Source: a virus. From it: 29,995 nucleotides of DNA. Made by a program: the position numbers and the translations under genes. Of the stretch, positions 29,332 to 29,995 are shown in pieces (position 1 is the stretch's first letter; each line of letters opens with the position of its first letter). The notes below the pieces were generated by a model that searched no databases, was not told the DNA's origin, and saw only the letters and a program-made list of their open reading frames with translations. Location: positions 1 through 29,995 of IMG/VR virus record IMGVR_UViG_3300010354_000027, one strand, 5' to 3'.

Positions 29332-29501
29332 GGGGAAGGCTTCCGGCTACACGGCAAGCAACGGCTAGCCCGGCCGGTTGACGATCCGAGCCGTTGCCCA
29401 AACTCGGCCCAAGGCTTGTAGGTAAGGCAACGGGTACAAACCCGGCCTTCCTTATCAACTCGGGTAACGTGAGGCTTTGGCCTAATCTCAATCGGCCTCA
29501 T
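29328..29501 (-). CDS. Small zinc-motif protein, 57 aa
   Basis: The product carries CTRC and CLPC about 20 residues apart (VCTRCLTYKPWAEFGQRLGS and ASRCLPCSRK), the pattern of a small zinc finger often found at the N-terminal end of phage HNH proteins ('C..C....p.eeF.......r...C..C'). No HNH part follows. It has basic flanks (IRPKPHVTRVDKEGR), fitting nucleic-acid binding. The start is ATG 29501, within the last codons of the upstream gene (14-base overlap); the frame open to 29690 is a shadow of that gene. Confidence 0.7.
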   Translation of the reverse strand: MRPIEIRPKPHVTRVDKEGRVCTRCLTYKPWAEFGQRLGSSTGRASRCLPCSRKPSP

Positions 29502-29775
29502 AACCGGCAATCTCCTCGGCCTCCTCGGCCACCGTATTGCAATCCGAACATAGCCCCTCGGCCTCGGCTCGGCCTTGATTGCATACCAAGCATGCCCCCC
29601 TTTCGGGTACCGGCTCCCCTTGCATAGCAGCATCCGCCATGGCCCGGAGGGTACCAAGGTTGAACCTTTGGCCTTTGATTGGCCGAGCAATCAACCCGAG
29701 CCAACCGTATAGCCGGTTGATCTCGGCCTCCGTTGCCTCAATCGCAAGCAAGGTACCAAGGGCTACGGAATCCAT
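29488..29775 (-). CDS. Small zinc-motif protein, 95 aa
   Basis: A 95-residue product with a helical N-terminal half (VALGTLLAIEATEAEINRLY, GWLGLIARPIKG) and one zinc-binding pair, CLVC and CSDC, at about residues 64-79. It ends in an acidic helix (NTVAEEAEEIAGYEAD). The start is ATG 29775, overlapping the methyltransferase end by 13 bases, with GAGGG at suitable spacing; a TTG at 29793 in the same frame is possible. The function is not known, but a regulator or DNA-processing helper is plausible from the zinc site and position. Confidence 0.7.
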   Translation of the reverse strand: MDSVALGTLLAIEATEAEINRLYGWLGLIARPIKGQRFNLGTLRAMADAAMQGEPVPERGACLVCNQGRAEAEGLCSDCNTVAEEAEEIAGYEAD

Positions 29776-29995
29776 GCCCCGGCCCTCAAGCAAGCCCCGG
29801 TAAAATCCCGATAGGCCTTGGTTTGGCCCCCGTAATAGATAAGGGCCGAGGGGAATGGGGCCCCGGCATCGGCCCCTAGGAAACGGAGCCGGCCCTTAAG
29901 GAATATCACGGCATGGGCAAGCCGGACGGCATCCCGAAACCAAAGGGTATCCGTCCGAGCCGGCACTAGGGCAACCATGGCCTTGTTGCCGTAGG
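29763..29995 (-). CDS. Phage Dam-type DNA methyltransferase, C-terminal part (continues from 1-442)
   Basis: This is the 3' part of the methyltransferase gene that starts at 442. On the circle, base 29872 is followed by base 1, and the frame is continuous. The segment here encodes the C-terminal domain: NKAMVALVPARTDTLWFRDA, LAHAVIFLKGRLRFLGADAG and APFPSALIYYG, matching the end of phage Dam family proteins, where a strand with 'vallPartdt.wf' and the 'rl.F.g....apfps' segment follow the catalytic motif. The stop is TAG at 29763-29765. Bases 29873-29995 duplicate the part seen at 1-123. Confidence 0.85.
   Translation of the reverse strand, partial: YGNKAMVALVPARTDTLWFRDAVRLAHAVIFLKGRLRFLGADAGAPFPSALIYYGGQTKAYRDFTGACLRAGAWIP
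29873..29995. repeat. Terminal direct repeat, right copy
   Basis: Identical over 123 bases to 1-123. Trimming one copy gives a circular unit of 29872 bp. Confidence 0.95.

Noticed and set aside
28540-29501. HNH endonucleases among the zinc-motif proteins
   Set aside because: Cysteine knuckles are present but no His-Asn-His catalytic core follows in any of them.
1-29872. Lysogeny module (integrase, CI-type repressor, attachment site)
   Set aside because: No recombinase catalytic pattern is visible. The excisionase-like 73-aa protein and the RHH protein alone do not support lysogeny.
1-29872. tRNA genes
   Set aside because: No cloverleaf-like stretch with a CCA end was noticed in the few intergenic gaps, and the coding regions are continuous.

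Overview
The window is an essentially complete genome of a small tailed bacteriophage with a siphovirus-type long-tail module. Bases 1-123 are repeated exactly at 29873-29995, so the sequence closes into a circle of 29872 bp. The closure is supported because one methyltransferase gene reads in frame across the junction. Every gene I can support lies on the minus strand, so transcription runs from high to low coordinates. I see no integrase, CI-type repressor, DNA polymerase, DnaB helicase, tRNA or rRNA, so the phage looks virulent or at least carries no recognisable lysogeny module. The host is a bacterium: there is an M15 peptidase endolysin, strong AAAGGAG ribosome binding sites and ATG/TTG starts. 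I cannot name its phylum. Composition is GC-rich but very unusual: GCG/CGC and CAG/CTG are strongly avoided, while CTAG, GGCC and CCGG are common.

Reading in transcription order from the lysis end: the early/replication region (6.0 to 1.4 kb) holds a small membrane protein, a Gp157-like protein, a small unknown protein, an excisionase-like helix-turn-helix protein, a probable single-strand annealing protein, a small protein with an SSB-like tail, a replication initiator with 11-bp iterons in and upstream of its gene, and a G39P-type helicase loader. With no helicase of its own, the phage probably loads the host DnaB. Transcription continues through two unknown proteins, a Dam-type DNA methyltransferase (crossing the junction), a run of very small genes (three with CxxC zinc motifs), a RusA resolvase, and the terminase small and large subunits.

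Between terminase and portal lies an accessory segment (26.5 to 24.2 kb). It contains a 134-aa gene with its own promoter and terminator, then a second promoter of the same design driving a small protein, a ribbon-helix-helix protein and a second DNA methyltransferase. The structural module follows: portal fused to a MuF-like domain (interrupted by a one-base frame change in a G6 run), prohead protease, HK97-type capsid, two small head genes, head-tail connectors, tail terminator, two paralogous tail tube proteins, a G/GT tail chaperone pair with a textbook -1 frameshift site, tape measure, and two large tail-tip proteins, the second carrying carbohydrate-binding-like domains. Lysis genes (XhlA-like, M15 endolysin, holin candidate) end the late region at 6.2 kb, followed by a terminator-like hairpin.

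Most genes overlap their neighbour by ATGA, TTGA or TAATG, so translational coupling is the rule. No stretch longer than about 240 bases lacks a gene.
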